Positions 51,602 to 60,116 of a stretch of DNA of 64,000 nucleotides are shown one piece after another. The notes below the pieces were generated by a model. That model worked only from the letters and a program-made list of their open reading frames with translations. It was not told where the DNA came from and ran no database searches. This stretch comes from Natronococcus sp. A-GB7 (GTDB taxonomy: Archaea; Halobacteriota; Halobacteria; Halobacteriales; Natrialbaceae): positions 30,198 to 94,197 of the forward strand of contig NZ_JARUKV010000020.1 in assembly GCF_029688865.1 (NCBI RefSeq). The letters are read 5' to 3'. Each line of letters begins with the position of its first letter. The stretch's first letter is position 1. Made by a program: the position numbers and the translations under genes.

Positions 51602-52312
51602 TCAACAGCTCTCGAGCGCCCGTTCGGCCCTCGGGAACAACACGTTGTTCTCCTTGTGGACGTGTCGGTGCATGTCAGCCTCGAGGAGCTGCAGGCGATC
51701 GAGCATGTTCCGGTAGCTCGTGCAGGCGTCCGACGGGACGGCGTAGCCGTCGCTCAGGGTTCGTATCTCCTCGAGGTGGGCGGCCGCGTCGTCGTGTTCC
51801 TCCTCGAGGTGGGCGATCGCCTCGCGGATCCGTGCTTCCTCCGGAGCGGTCGGCGGCGCGCCGTTCTCGAGTTTCCGGATCTCGGGGAAGACGGTCTCCT
51901 CTTCGTCGGCGATGTGGTGCGTGACCTCCTCCTGAAGCTCGAGAAACGTCGCCTCGATCGCCTCGAGTTCGGGGTGGGTATCGCCGTGGACGCGGGCCAC
52001 CTTCCGGACGGTCCGCTCGAGGGAGGGGAGTTCGGCACGCAGGTAGTCGTGGTGCGTTTCGACGACGTCGTCGACGAGTTCCGTGATCGAGGCCTCCGCC
52101 GGGGCGAGTTCGTCGGTCGAGTCGGTCGTCGCCAGGCGCTCGACGACGGTGTCCAGCTCGAGGTCGTTTTCAGTACAGGCCCGTCGTAGCGAGGTATCGC
52201 CGCCACAGCAGTAGTCGATGCCGAGCGATTCGAAGACGGCCGCGAACTCCGGGTGGTCGCCGACGAGCCGTCCGAGCGAGGTTTCGGGGTCGATCGTTGT
52301 GGTTGTGGTCAT
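51602..52312 (-). CDS. RIC-type iron-sulfur repair di-iron protein (ScdA/YtfE-like)
   Basis: 236 residues. An N-terminal DUF542 domain holds the motif ESLGIDYCCGGDTSLRRAC, followed by a hemerythrin-like domain with His/Glu ligands in VETHHDYLRAELPSLERTVR, VTHHIADEEETVFPEI, LEEEHDDAAAHLEEI and HRHVHKENNVLFPRAE. RIC proteins repair iron-sulfur centres damaged by NO and oxidative stress. ATG 52312 is chosen. It stands 194 bp upstream of the nor gene on the same strand, a sensible place for an NO-protection gene. The promoter has a GAACG/CGTTC inverted repeat (52346-52361). Confidence 0.9.
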   Translation of the reverse strand: MTTTTTIDPETSLGRLVGDHPEFAAVFESLGIDYCCGGDTSLRRACTENDLELDTVVERLATTDSTDELAPAEASITELVDDVVETHHDYLRAELPSLERTVRKVARVHGDTHPELEAIEATFLELQEEVTHHIADEEETVFPEIRKLENGAPPTAPEEARIREAIAHLEEEHDDAAAHLEEIRTLSDGYAVPSDACTSYRNMLDRLQLLEADMHRHVHKENNVLFPRAERALESC

Positions 52313-52345
52313 AGTGGTGGGATCCGTTCGTCCGCGCTGTACGTG

Positions 52346-52361
52346 GAACGACCGGCCGTTC
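52346..52361. promoter_or_regulatory. Inverted repeat upstream of the RIC gene
   Basis: GAACGACCGGCCGTTC: 5-bp arms GAACG/CGTTC around a GC-rich centre, 34 bp upstream of the start codon. Vaguely like the palindrome upstream of nosZ (GTTCGGCCGAAC) with arms reversed. Weak operator candidate. Confidence 0.3.
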
Positions 52362-52512
52362 GTCGAAGCCGTTTCTCCCGAATACGTTCGCCCAGGTTGC
52401 GATCGGATCGTCGGCCCCGATCCTCGTTCGACCGGTATCGTTCTTTGGGTCAAATCCCAGCAACTGAGGCTGATCAACCCTTGTTATGTCTGTCGCCGAC
52501 GTACTCTCGCGT

Positions 52513-52938
52513 ATGACCGAACGCATCCTCCTCGCGTACGACGGCTCGGAACCGTCCGAACAGGCACTCGAGTACGCCCTCGACACGTTCCCGGACGCCG
52601 AGATCACCGCGCTGTACGTCGTTCCGGCACCCAGAGGCTACTGGGCGTCGTTCGAGGAACCGGAAGACAGGGTTCCAAACGCCGAAAAGGCCAAACAGCG
52701 GGGACGAGAGTTCCTCGACGAGGCCAGCGAAACGGCGTCGGCGCGCGACCGTGAGATCGAGACCGAGATGATCATCGGCGAACCGAACCACGTCATCGTC
52801 GGCCAGGCGGTCGACGGCGAGTACGATTCCATCGTCATCGGCAGCCACGGTCGAGAGGGCGTCTCCCGCGTTCTGCTTGGCAGCGTTGCCGAGACCGTCG
52901 TCCGTCGCTCGCCGACACCGGTCATCGTTGTTCGCTAA
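52513..52938 (+). CDS. Universal stress protein (2)
   Basis: 141 residues, complete USP fold: RILLAYDGSEPSEQALEYAL, DSIVIGSHGREGVSRVLLGS with VAETVVRRSPTPVIVV. The G-x2-G-x9-G-S ATP-binding motif is intact (GSHGREGVSRVLLGS). ATG 52513 is the best start. It is divergent from the RIC gene. Confidence 0.93.
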   Translation: MTERILLAYDGSEPSEQALEYALDTFPDAEITALYVVPAPRGYWASFEEPEDRVPNAEKAKQRGREFLDEASETASARDREIETEMIIGEPNHVIVGQAVDGEYDSIVIGSHGREGVSRVLLGSVAETVVRRSPTPVIVVR

Positions 52939-52991
52939 CCGGTTGCGAACGCGACGACGGCGGATCTCGAGTCCGGGCGCTGGAGGAGAGC

Positions 52992-53141
52992 CTACAGCGT
53001 TCGAAACGAGGTCCCACCGCAGGAACAGCCGCGACGCGATCCGATGGGGCGGATCTCCCCGTCCTCTGAGAGCCGGGCGGCGACCGCCTTTCCACAGTTT
53101 TCACAGACCGCGGCCGTCTTCGATCGAGTATCCGTCGTCAT
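52992..53141 (-). CDS. 49-residue zinc-ribbon microprotein
   Basis: Translates MTTDTRSKTAAVCENCGKAV then AARLSEDGEIRPIG and GCSCGGTSFRTL. Two cysteine knuckles (CxxC and CxC) form a zinc ribbon. Clear paralogue of the 72-residue protein at 16963-17181. The gene lies alone between the USP and VOC genes. Function unknown. Confidence 0.75.
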   Translation of the reverse strand: MTTDTRSKTAAVCENCGKAVAARLSEDGEIRPIGSRRGCSCGGTSFRTL

Positions 53142-53430
53142 TACCGATTCCGATGGCCTTGATTATGTTAAGCCGACCGAGAAGGCGACCGTAGTGGCGA
53201 GGCTGCCGCTACGGCAGTGACAACAGCGCCCCTCCGATTCGCGATCGAGCCGTCCTCGCGTCGAGGCACCGTCCCGGTACGCGTCGGCAGAGCTATCGAC
53301 GCAACGTCAGCCGAATCGGTCGCCCGAGCACGGGTGAGTCCCGACCGTCGAAACCCATCTTTCGGCCCGGATGGGGATGTGACGAACCGTCCGCCAGTAA
53401 CTTAATCTGGAAGCCGGAACAGTAGCACTC

Positions 53431-53850
53431 ATGGAACCCGAGTCGTTCTTCCACGTCGCGATCAAGGTCGAGGAGCCGGAGCCCGCCGCGGAGTTCTACC
53501 GCGAGCACCTGGACGCAGAGGTCCTCGAGCGCCGCCGAGCCACGGAGTCGGACGACCAGTTCGCCGTCGACGCGGTCGTTCTCGGCATCGCCGACAAGCG
53601 CGTCTACCTCTTCGATCGGGCGCCCTACGAGGCCGCGGGACTCGTCGAGGAGCAGCCGCTCGGCTTCCTTCACTTCGGCTACGTCGTCGAGGACGGCATC
53701 GAGGAGACGTTCGCACAGCTCGCCGACGACGGCGTCGAGATCGTCATGGAGCCCGCAGTGTACGGCGACAAGCGGATCGCCTTCTTCGTCGCGCCCGGCG
53801 ACGTACGGATCGAACTCATCGAGTACCTCGAGGACGACTCGAGCGAGTAG
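53431..53850 (+). CDS. VOC (glyoxalase-like) family protein
   Basis: 139 residues: FFHVAIKVEEPEPAAEFYRE start, LGFLHFGYVVEDGIEETFAQ and VAPGDVRIELIEYLED end. Candidate metal ligands are His of FHVAIKV, His of LHFGYV and Glu of IELIEY. Reaction unknown. The deaminase gene follows after 38 bp and may be co-transcribed. Confidence 0.85.
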   Translation: MEPESFFHVAIKVEEPEPAAEFYREHLDAEVLERRRATESDDQFAVDAVVLGIADKRVYLFDRAPYEAAGLVEEQPLGFLHFGYVVEDGIEETFAQLADDGVEIVMEPAVYGDKRIAFFVAPGDVRIELIEYLEDDSSE

Positions 53851-53888
53851 GCCGATCCCTTTTGCCGTCGCCGCGCGAACGCGACTCC

Positions 53889-54359
53889 ATGGATACCGAC
53901 GACTTCGACCACGACGCTCACATGCACGACGCGCTCGAACTCGCACGCGAGGCCGCTACTCGAGGGGATCGACCGTTCGGCAGCGTCCTCGTCCGCGACG
54001 ATGAAGTCGTCATGTCCGAGTCGAACCGCGTGGTGACCGAGGACGACGTTCGACGCCACCCCGAACTCCACCTCGCCTACCGAGCGTGCCGGGAGCTCGA
54101 GCCCGAGGAGCGAGCCGAGACGGTGATGTACACCAGCACGGAGCCGTGTCCGATGTGTGCCGGTGGGATGATCCGTGCGGGGTTCGATCGGGTCGTCTAC
54201 AGCGTCGGCGGCGACGAGATCGGCGAGTTCACCGGTCACGAGCCGCCGGTTCGCGCGGCGACGGTCCTCGAGGAAGTCACCGACGTCGTCGGTCCCGTGC
54301 TGAACGAGGAGGGCCGACGGATTCACGAGAACTTCGACTGGGGAACGACGGGAGACTGA
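53889..54359 (+). CDS. Cytidine/deoxycytidylate-deaminase-family nucleoside or base deaminase
   Basis: 156 residues. DRPFGSVLVRDDEVVMSESN, zinc ligands His and Glu in the HPE motif of RHPELHLAYRA (family usual HAE), and TSTEPCPMCAGGMIRAGFDR with the PCxxC pair. This is the guanine/tRNA-adenosine/CMP deaminase superfamily; the exact substrate is open, with guanine deaminase-like or a general nucleoside deaminase possible. ATG 53889 is preferred over one 27 bp upstream. Converges with the CPBP operon. Confidence 0.88.
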   Translation: MDTDDFDHDAHMHDALELAREAATRGDRPFGSVLVRDDEVVMSESNRVVTEDDVRRHPELHLAYRACRELEPEERAETVMYTSTEPCPMCAGGMIRAGFDRVVYSVGGDEIGEFTGHEPPVRAATVLEEVTDVVGPVLNEEGRRIHENFDWGTTGD

Positions 54360-54443
54360 CGAGTGACTTCGGTCGAACCCTCGACCATCTCGACGTTCTG
54401 CGATCTGTAGCTCGATCGCTCTCCGCTGACTCCTCAAGACCTC

Positions 54444-54491
54444 ATCTAATACTCTATTCTTACAAACATATCTAAGATTCTTGTATTAGAT
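54444..54491. repeat. Inverted repeat between convergent genes
   Basis: ATCTAATAC (54444-54452) and GTATTAGAT (54483-54491) are perfect 9-bp arms around a 30-bp AT-rich loop. It lies in the gap between convergent deaminase and CPBP genes; transcription end or element scar. Confidence 0.5.
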
Positions 54492-54575
54492 ACTAATGCC
54501 AGTGTGGGGATGTGAACCTACTGAACCCCGCACGATATCGATGGGATGTTGGCTCTCGTCCGAGAGCCACGGGGA

Positions 54576-55415
54576 CTACCTCCTGTACCTGATCTCGTTC
54601 CGGATATCCGAGACGGTGATCCACTGTTCGTCGATCAGTATCAGCAAACAGAGAACGACCGTGAGGAAGAAGACGTACCGTTCTACCACGTCAGCGGGTC
54701 CGAGAAGCTCTCCGGTGGCGTTCACCATCGTGTGAAAGATGATCGCTGCGAGAACGCTTTTGGCTGTGTTGTGGTAGATCCACGCGTAGATGATCTGCAC
54801 AAACACCATTCCGCCAAAGAAGTAGAACGGATCCGGATCGATCGTGGCCGCGCCGTAGTAGTCCTCCATCAGCCACAGTGGTACGTGCCAGGTCGCCCAT
54901 ACGACTCCAGTGATCACGCCGACCGCGACGACGCCCCGGAACTCGAGTAGTCGATGGACGAAGTAGCCGGACAATCCGATCTCTTCGACCACTCCTGCAA
55001 GTAGCGTAAACGTCAGGAGCAGGGCCAGTGATTCCACGGCTATCGAGGGGTTCAATGGCTGATCCGACGCGCCGAGGAGTAGTACGAGACCTGCCGCGAC
55101 GACCGTGATCGCGGGTTGGAGGAAAATGCAGATCAGGTACCACCTGGGGCCGATTCGACGCGTGTTGACGGTCCGGTCCCAGAGATCTCGCAGTCCTGAC
55201 CATCCCCCTACCCGGTGGGTCAGTACGATTCCACCCACTGTTGGACTGAGTCCACCAACATAGAACAACATCACGTTCGGAAACGTCCAGACGCTCTCTC
55301 CGGACAGGATAATGAATCCCCAGAAAATCCACGCCCAACCGAGATAGATGACAACGAAAAAATAGGGATTCGTCGGGTTCGGTGCGATTGTAGCGAGTCG
55401 TTCAGTGATGCGCAT
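54576..55415 (-). CDS. CPBP-family intramembrane metalloprotease (2)
   Basis: 279 residues, about eight helices. Motif VVEEIGLSGYFVHRLLEFR has Ser where the family usually has Arg (EExxxR reads EEIGLSG), WATWHVPLWL carries the His, and IFHTMVNATGE the third motif. It may be active despite the change. Closest to the gene at 39426-40319. Last gene of a three-gene operon; starts 3 bp after the preceding stop. Confidence 0.87.
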   Translation of the reverse strand: MRITERLATIAPNPTNPYFFVVIYLGWAWIFWGFIILSGESVWTFPNVMLFYVGGLSPTVGGIVLTHRVGGWSGLRDLWDRTVNTRRIGPRWYLICIFLQPAITVVAAGLVLLLGASDQPLNPSIAVESLALLLTFTLLAGVVEEIGLSGYFVHRLLEFRGVVAVGVITGVVWATWHVPLWLMEDYYGAATIDPDPFYFFGGMVFVQIIYAWIYHNTAKSVLAAIIFHTMVNATGELLGPADVVERYVFFLTVVLCLLILIDEQWITVSDIRNEIRYRR

Positions 55416-55418
55416 CGG

Positions 55419-56285
55419 TTACTCTGTCTCGGAGGTATTGAGCTGGTTTGCTGGAACGCCTCCCACGTGCTCCGTGCCGGGAATCGTCTCGCGGGTCGAA
55501 AGCTTCCTGCCACCGTAGACGACCACGAGCAAAGCTGCGACGACGAGATAGACGATCGTCATCGACACGTCTACCGCGAGTGGCGTTTCGACTACCTGTA
55601 TATCGATTTCATATGGGTAGAGCAGCATGCTCACGTTGCTGGCAGCGTGGAACATCATCGCCAGCAAAATGCTGCCGCCAGTACTGTTGTACACCCACGT
55701 GATCATTACCGAAAGTCCGATAGTCTGTAAGAGATACAACGCCGGTGGTACTTGCGAGTAGAAGGTACCCGGAACGAAAAACAGTGGCGCGTGCCAGACC
55801 GCCCATACGACACCGATCACGACGCTTGCAATGAGAGCGGTATATCGTTCTTGGAGTCGTGGCAGCGCAAACCCGCGCCAGCCGAACTCTTCGAGCCCAC
55901 CCATGAGGAAGAGTTGGAAGAAAAAGTAGCCGACGATCAATCCCGTTCTTCTAGGAAGCAGTTCCAGCCGTGGCGGGTCGCCGGTCAGAATCACGTACAG
56001 CACCGTTGAACTGGCGACGAGGACGACAGGAAGTCCGACGATTGCGATCAGGTACCAGCGCAGGCCGGCCCGCCAGATGAGCACCTGGCCTGCCCACTGC
56101 CGGAGGCTTCCACCGGTCACCCACGTGAGGAATGCCGCAGCGACTCCCGGTCCTAACACTCCAAACGGGATTGGGAGACCGGCGACAAATTCGAGACCGT
56201 GGATCGTCCACGTGAACGCGATCGTGAGAAGAAAAAAGAGTGTAACCTGGTGGGATCGAGTGAACGCTTGCAGATCAGTCTTCAT
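55419..56285 (-). CDS. CPBP-family intramembrane metalloprotease (3)
   Basis: 288 residues from ATG 56285. Motifs LEEFGWRGFALPRLQERY (EExxxR intact), WAVWHAPLFF and MFHAASNVSM. Middle gene of the operon; its start overlaps the end of the upstream paralogue by 11 bp. The C-terminus has a polar tail REXXGTEHVGGVP-like that recurs in the first gene (IPGxEHxGGVPxxxxN/H), showing recent duplication. Confidence 0.88.
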   Translation of the reverse strand: MKTDLQAFTRSHQVTLFFLLTIAFTWTIHGLEFVAGLPIPFGVLGPGVAAAFLTWVTGGSLRQWAGQVLIWRAGLRWYLIAIVGLPVVLVASSTVLYVILTGDPPRLELLPRRTGLIVGYFFFQLFLMGGLEEFGWRGFALPRLQERYTALIASVVIGVVWAVWHAPLFFVPGTFYSQVPPALYLLQTIGLSVMITWVYNSTGGSILLAMMFHAASNVSMLLYPYEIDIQVVETPLAVDVSMTIVYLVVAALLVVVYGGRKLSTRETIPGTEHVGGVPANQLNTSETE

Positions 56286-57156
56286 GGACGGTGCCTCCAT
56301 TATGCGGCCGATCTACCGGGACGCCGCCCGCGTGCTCCCTGCCGGGGATCGATTCTTTGCTCGTCAGATCTCGGCCATAGACGGCCAGGATGAGCACTGC
56401 GATAACCAGCAGTAGGACGGTTCTCGACACTCCGAGGAGGTACGGAAATTCGGCAATGTCGAGTTCCCCTTCGTACGGGTAGAGCACCAATGTCGTGTTA
56501 TAGACGCCGTGTAACAGCGCCGCCATCAGCACGCTTCCACCGGTGCTGTTGTAGACCCAGGTGAACAGGATCGATAGTGTCAATCCGTCCATCAGATAGA
56601 TGATCGGACCCATCTGCGCTTGAAAGGAGTCGGGCTGAAAAAAGAGCGGAAAGTGCCAGAGCGCCCAGAAAACGCCGATGATGAGGCTGGCTAGCAACGC
56701 GTTGTACCGGTCTTGAAGCCGAGGGAGGGCAAATCCGCGCCAGCCGAGTTCCTCTCCGAGGCCCGCAGTCAAGATCTGATATGCGAGGAAGAGCAGAACG
56801 ATCCACATTCGCTCCGGGAGGACTCCTGGAGCAAGTCCGTCGGTGTCGCCGGTTAGAGCGACGTATATGGCCGTCGATCCGCCGACCAAGACGACGGGAA
56901 ACCCGACCAGCACGATCAGATACCAGCGGCCGCTGGTTCGCCAGATGAATAGTTGTCTTCCCCACTGTCGTACGTTCCCACCGGTTAGCCAGGTCACGAT
57001 CGCCGCGGCGATTATCGGACCGTACACAGCTATCGGCGGTAAACTACTGTCAGAAACGAACTCTATCCCGTATACCCCCCACGAAAATCCGAGTGTTAGC
57101 AGGAGAAAGAGCGTTAGCTGGTGTGACCGGGCGAGTTTTTGCAGTCTTGCGTTCAT
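56275..57156 (-). CDS. CPBP-family intramembrane metalloprotease (4)
   Basis: 293 residues from ATG 57156. Motifs GEELGWRGFALPRLQDRY (EExxxR intact), WALWHFPLFF and LLHGVYNTTL. It shares long stretches with the next gene (start R-SHQxTLFxLLT-F-W and the C-terminal IPGREHAGGVP). First gene of the three-gene operon, divergent from the serine hydrolase. The operon looks like a tandem duplication followed by divergence. Confidence 0.9.
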   Translation of the reverse strand: MNARLQKLARSHQLTLFLLLTLGFSWGVYGIEFVSDSSLPPIAVYGPIIAAAIVTWLTGGNVRQWGRQLFIWRTSGRWYLIVLVGFPVVLVGGSTAIYVALTGDTDGLAPGVLPERMWIVLLFLAYQILTAGLGEELGWRGFALPRLQDRYNALLASLIIGVFWALWHFPLFFQPDSFQAQMGPIIYLMDGLTLSILFTWVYNSTGGSVLMAALLHGVYNTTLVLYPYEGELDIAEFPYLLGVSRTVLLLVIAVLILAVYGRDLTSKESIPGREHAGGVPVDRPHNGGTVHED

Positions 57157-57522
57157 TTTCCTGTCACCTCGCTGGATTCGATACCGTCGGCCGGGGTGAA
57201 CGTCGTCTTCCTCTTCGAGGGCCAACAGCGACTTCCTCTGGTATCATCCGATTGGCTGGCACTCGGACAGAAATTCAGGCAGCTTCGTCGCATAGACGCT
57301 TATCCGGCCGGCTATCTAGCCAGCCCAGATCAGCAGTCATATACCTTCGGGCGAGCAGGGACTTGAGATACTGAAATATGGCACAAATCCCATCCAGGCA
57401 TCACATTCATTGATGAAAATCGCCATTATAGTATTATATCTGACGAAATCTACGATATTATGAAGGTCTTTCCAGCTACAAGCTACGGCGACGTTTTTCG
57501 GTCAGTCCCCGTAACTACTCCT
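57157..57522. other. AT-rich divergent intergenic region
   Basis: No gene. It separates the CPBP operon from the serine hydrolase; the hydrolase-proximal part is AT-rich (TATAGTATTATATCTGACG, about 57425-57443) and could hold its promoter. Confidence 0.4.
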
Positions 57523-59028
57523 ATGCCGTCGGATCGCTCGGAAGCAGCTCCGATTACCCGCCGCCGGTTGCTCTTCGCTCCCCTCACCGGAGCAGCCGGA
57601 GGGCTCTCCACACAGTTCGGCTCCGCCAGAAGAGATGGCTCATCGACTGAATTGCTCTCAGTACATCTCGACGAGCGCGTTCCGGGCTTGCTCGACCGAT
57701 ACGGCGTCCCGGGGGCATCGATCGCTCTGATCGAGGACGGCGAGGTAACCTGGAGCGGTGCCTACGGTAGCGCCGACCCTGCGGAAGGGCACCCGATGAC
57801 CGAGGACACCCCGTTCCGGGTCCAATCCATTACGAAGACGGTAACCGCATGGGGAGTGGTAAAGCTCGTTGAGGAGGGAGAGCTCGCACTCGACGATCCA
57901 GTGGGCCAGCACCTCACGAGCTGGGAGCGGCCGGACACCGAGTACTCGTGGGCGGACGTGACCGTGCGGCGATTGCTCAACCACAGCGCCGGGATGCCGA
58001 CGGGCGGGTACGAAAGCGTCCCACTGGACGAGGACCCGCCGCCGCTCCGGGAGGCGCTGTCCGGAAACACGGGCGGACCGACGGCGCGACCGACTGCCGA
58101 ACCCGGCGAGTTCCGGTACTCGAATATCGGGTACGCACTACTGGAACTCCTCGTCGAGGACGTCACGGGTCGTGACTTCGCGGCGTACGTGGACGACGCG
58201 ATCCTCGATCCCCTCGGGATGGACGACGCCACCTTCGTCGCCACTGAGCGACTCCGCTCGGAACTGGCCACGGAGCACTTCGTGGACGGAACGCCGGTAC
58301 CCGCGACACAGAGTCCCGCCAGTGCCCACAGCGGACTGTACGCGACTGTGGAAGATATCGCCCGCTTCGTCGCCGCTGGCACGGAGACGAGCGGGGAACC
58401 TGCGGGGCGAGGCGTCCTCGCTCCGGAGCGCGTCGCGGAGATGCACGCTTCGACCGTCGGAACGGCGGGATTCTACAGCCTCGCAAGCGACGGCGCGGGG
58501 TTCGGTCACTTCGTCGAAACGCTCTCGCAGGGCGAGCGAGCGGTGATGAACGGCGGACAGGGTCCCGGCTCGTGGCACTGGTTCCACGCCGTCCCCGGGA
58601 CCGGCGACGGGATCGTCGTCCTCACGAACAGCGAACGGAGTGTACAGCTGATCGCCGACGTCGTCGAGGCGTGGACGGATCGACGTGGCCTCCCCGCGGT
58701 GTCACTGACGCGCGCGAGGCGATGGATCCGCCTTCCGGTCTGGATTCTCGTCGGCGTTGCGGCCGGTCTCACCCTCCGACTCGGGTATGGAGTCGTCACG
58801 AGGACGCGGACGTTCGCCCCGCTATCGAACCGCGACCGGACCGCTCGGACCGTCCTCGGCGGCCTCGCGGTCGTCACGTTCGGACTCTGGTGGGCGCTCG
58901 GACGGGAGGCCGTCGCGTTCTTCCTGCCGGTGATCGCCGAGTGGATTGGACTGGCGCTGTCGGTAGTCGTCGCTCTCCTGTTAGTGACGGTTCTGTTCCC
59001 GCGAACGGAGAGGGATGACCCGACGTGA
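57523..59028 (+). CDS. Exported beta-lactamase-family serine hydrolase with C-terminal membrane helices
   Basis: 501 residues from ATG 57523. Tat-type start ITRRRLLFAPLTGAAGGLS. The catalytic domain has SITK (SxxK motif in VQSITKTVTAWG), YSN (YSNIGYALLELL) and a late HxG-like part (SWHWFHAVPGTGDG). The C-terminal 100 residues form three membrane helices (IRLPVWILVGVAAGLTLRLG; TVLGGLAVVTFGLWWALG; IGLALSVVVALLLVTVLFP), so the catalytic part is outside and membrane-held. Esterase or peptidase of the penicillin-binding-protein-like family; archaea lack murein, so the substrate is something else. It is divergent from the CPBP operon. Confidence 0.88.
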   Translation: MPSDRSEAAPITRRRLLFAPLTGAAGGLSTQFGSARRDGSSTELLSVHLDERVPGLLDRYGVPGASIALIEDGEVTWSGAYGSADPAEGHPMTEDTPFRVQSITKTVTAWGVVKLVEEGELALDDPVGQHLTSWERPDTEYSWADVTVRRLLNHSAGMPTGGYESVPLDEDPPPLREALSGNTGGPTARPTAEPGEFRYSNIGYALLELLVEDVTGRDFAAYVDDAILDPLGMDDATFVATERLRSELATEHFVDGTPVPATQSPASAHSGLYATVEDIARFVAAGTETSGEPAGRGVLAPERVAEMHASTVGTAGFYSLASDGAGFGHFVETLSQGERAVMNGGQGPGSWHWFHAVPGTGDGIVVLTNSERSVQLIADVVEAWTDRRGLPAVSLTRARRWIRLPVWILVGVAAGLTLRLGYGVVTRTRTFAPLSNRDRTARTVLGGLAVVTFGLWWALGREAVAFFLPVIAEWIGLALSVVVALLLVTVLFPRTERDDPT

Positions 59029-59375
59029 CCGATAGCGATACCAGCGACGAAACAGCGGCTGCAGCTCTCGTAGCGTCCTCGGATAGGGATCCGGAGTTCT
59101 TCGAGCACTCGAACCCGGGCAGTTTTTCGCCATCGCGTTTGGCGTGTCGTCCCTCTCTTGGGCGGCTACAGAGCAGTACTGACGCGACTTCCGGCGACAC
59201 GGTTCCGGCGTTCGAGCGAGCTACCGAGATGGCCGTTGTCCCGGTATCGGTTCTCCCGTACGTGGCTTTCGTGTACTGTAGCGAACGTCGAGGCGCGACG
59301 CTCGAACGCGCCAGAGTGGCTGCAGCGTCGGCCGCGGTCGGAACAGGCAAGTCGCCCCGACCGACAGGTCGAGAC
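59029..59375. other. Intergenic stretch upstream of SDR gene
   Basis: The SDR reading frame stays open back to 59025, but this part is rich in Ser, Ala and Arg, has no fold signature and no homologous region in the SDR family. Read as untranslated spacer, not as gene. Confidence 0.45.
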
Positions 59376-60104
59376 GTGCCAGCCACAGTCGTCACCGGAT
59401 CGTCCAGAGGTATCGGGAAGGCAATCGCGCTTCGGTTCGCCGACGACGGCTACGACGTCGCCGTCAACTACCGCTCGAGCGAGGACGCCGCCGACCGGGT
59501 CGCCGATGAGATCCGCGAGCGGGGCCAGGAAGCGATCGTCGTCGGAGCCGACGTCTCGGAGTCCGATGCTGCAGCCCGGCTGGTCGATGCCGCTGCCGAC
59601 GCGTTCGGCGGGATCGATCACGTCGTCAACAACGCGGGGATCGACCAGCACGTCCGGACCGAAGACCTCGAGCCCGCGGACTTCGATCGGATCATGGACG
59701 TCAACGTCAACTCGGCGTTCGCCGTTACGAAGGCGGCGTTACCACACCTCCAGGCGTCGGAGGACGACCCCTCGGTGACGAACGTCTCCTCGATCCTCGC
59801 CCACACCGGCGCGGGGATCGAGTGTCACTACGCCTCCTCGAAGGGGGCGTTGCTCTCGCTCACTCGCAGTCACGCGCGGGACTTCGCGCCCGAGGTTCGG
59901 GTGAACGCGGTCGCACCGGGCCACGTCGAGACGGACATGACGAGCGATCGGACGCCCGAGGAGAAACGCGAGGAGCTGGCGGCGATTCCGGTCGGTCGGT
60001 ACGGAAAACCCGTGGATATCGCCGACGCGATCGCGTACCTCCGCGACGCCACGTTCGTCACGGGCGAAACCCTGAACGTCAACGGCGGCGAGCTGATGTC
60101 CTGA
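59376..60104 (+). CDS. Short-chain dehydrogenase/reductase (FabG-like)
   Basis: 242 residues from GTG 59376. Cofactor motif TGSSRGIGKAIALRF, Asp/Arg specificity region VAVNYRSSED (NADPH-type), NNAG (VVNNAGIDQHV), catalytic Ser in NVSSILAH and YASSK, and the C-terminal TGETLNVNGG. All catalytic residues are present. GTG 59376 is chosen because it begins right at the Rossmann start and gives the family's usual length; no ATG is near. Converges with the aminotransferase gene. Confidence 0.9.
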   Translation: MPATVVTGSSRGIGKAIALRFADDGYDVAVNYRSSEDAADRVADEIRERGQEAIVVGADVSESDAAARLVDAAADAFGGIDHVVNNAGIDQHVRTEDLEPADFDRIMDVNVNSAFAVTKAALPHLQASEDDPSVTNVSSILAHTGAGIECHYASSKGALLSLTRSHARDFAPEVRVNAVAPGHVETDMTSDRTPEEKREELAAIPVGRYGKPVDIADAIAYLRDATFVTGETLNVNGGELMS

Positions 60105-60116
60105 CTCTCGATCCCC

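Noticed and set aside
53202..53217. CTGCCG-CTA-CGGCAG hairpin as a terminator or small RNA
   Set aside because: Short, without a following T run, and such GC hairpins are common by chance in this composition.
59025..59375. N-terminal extension of the SDR frame by 117 codons
   Set aside because: The SDR fold begins at 59376 and the extra part has no conserved pattern; GTG 59376 gives the normal length.
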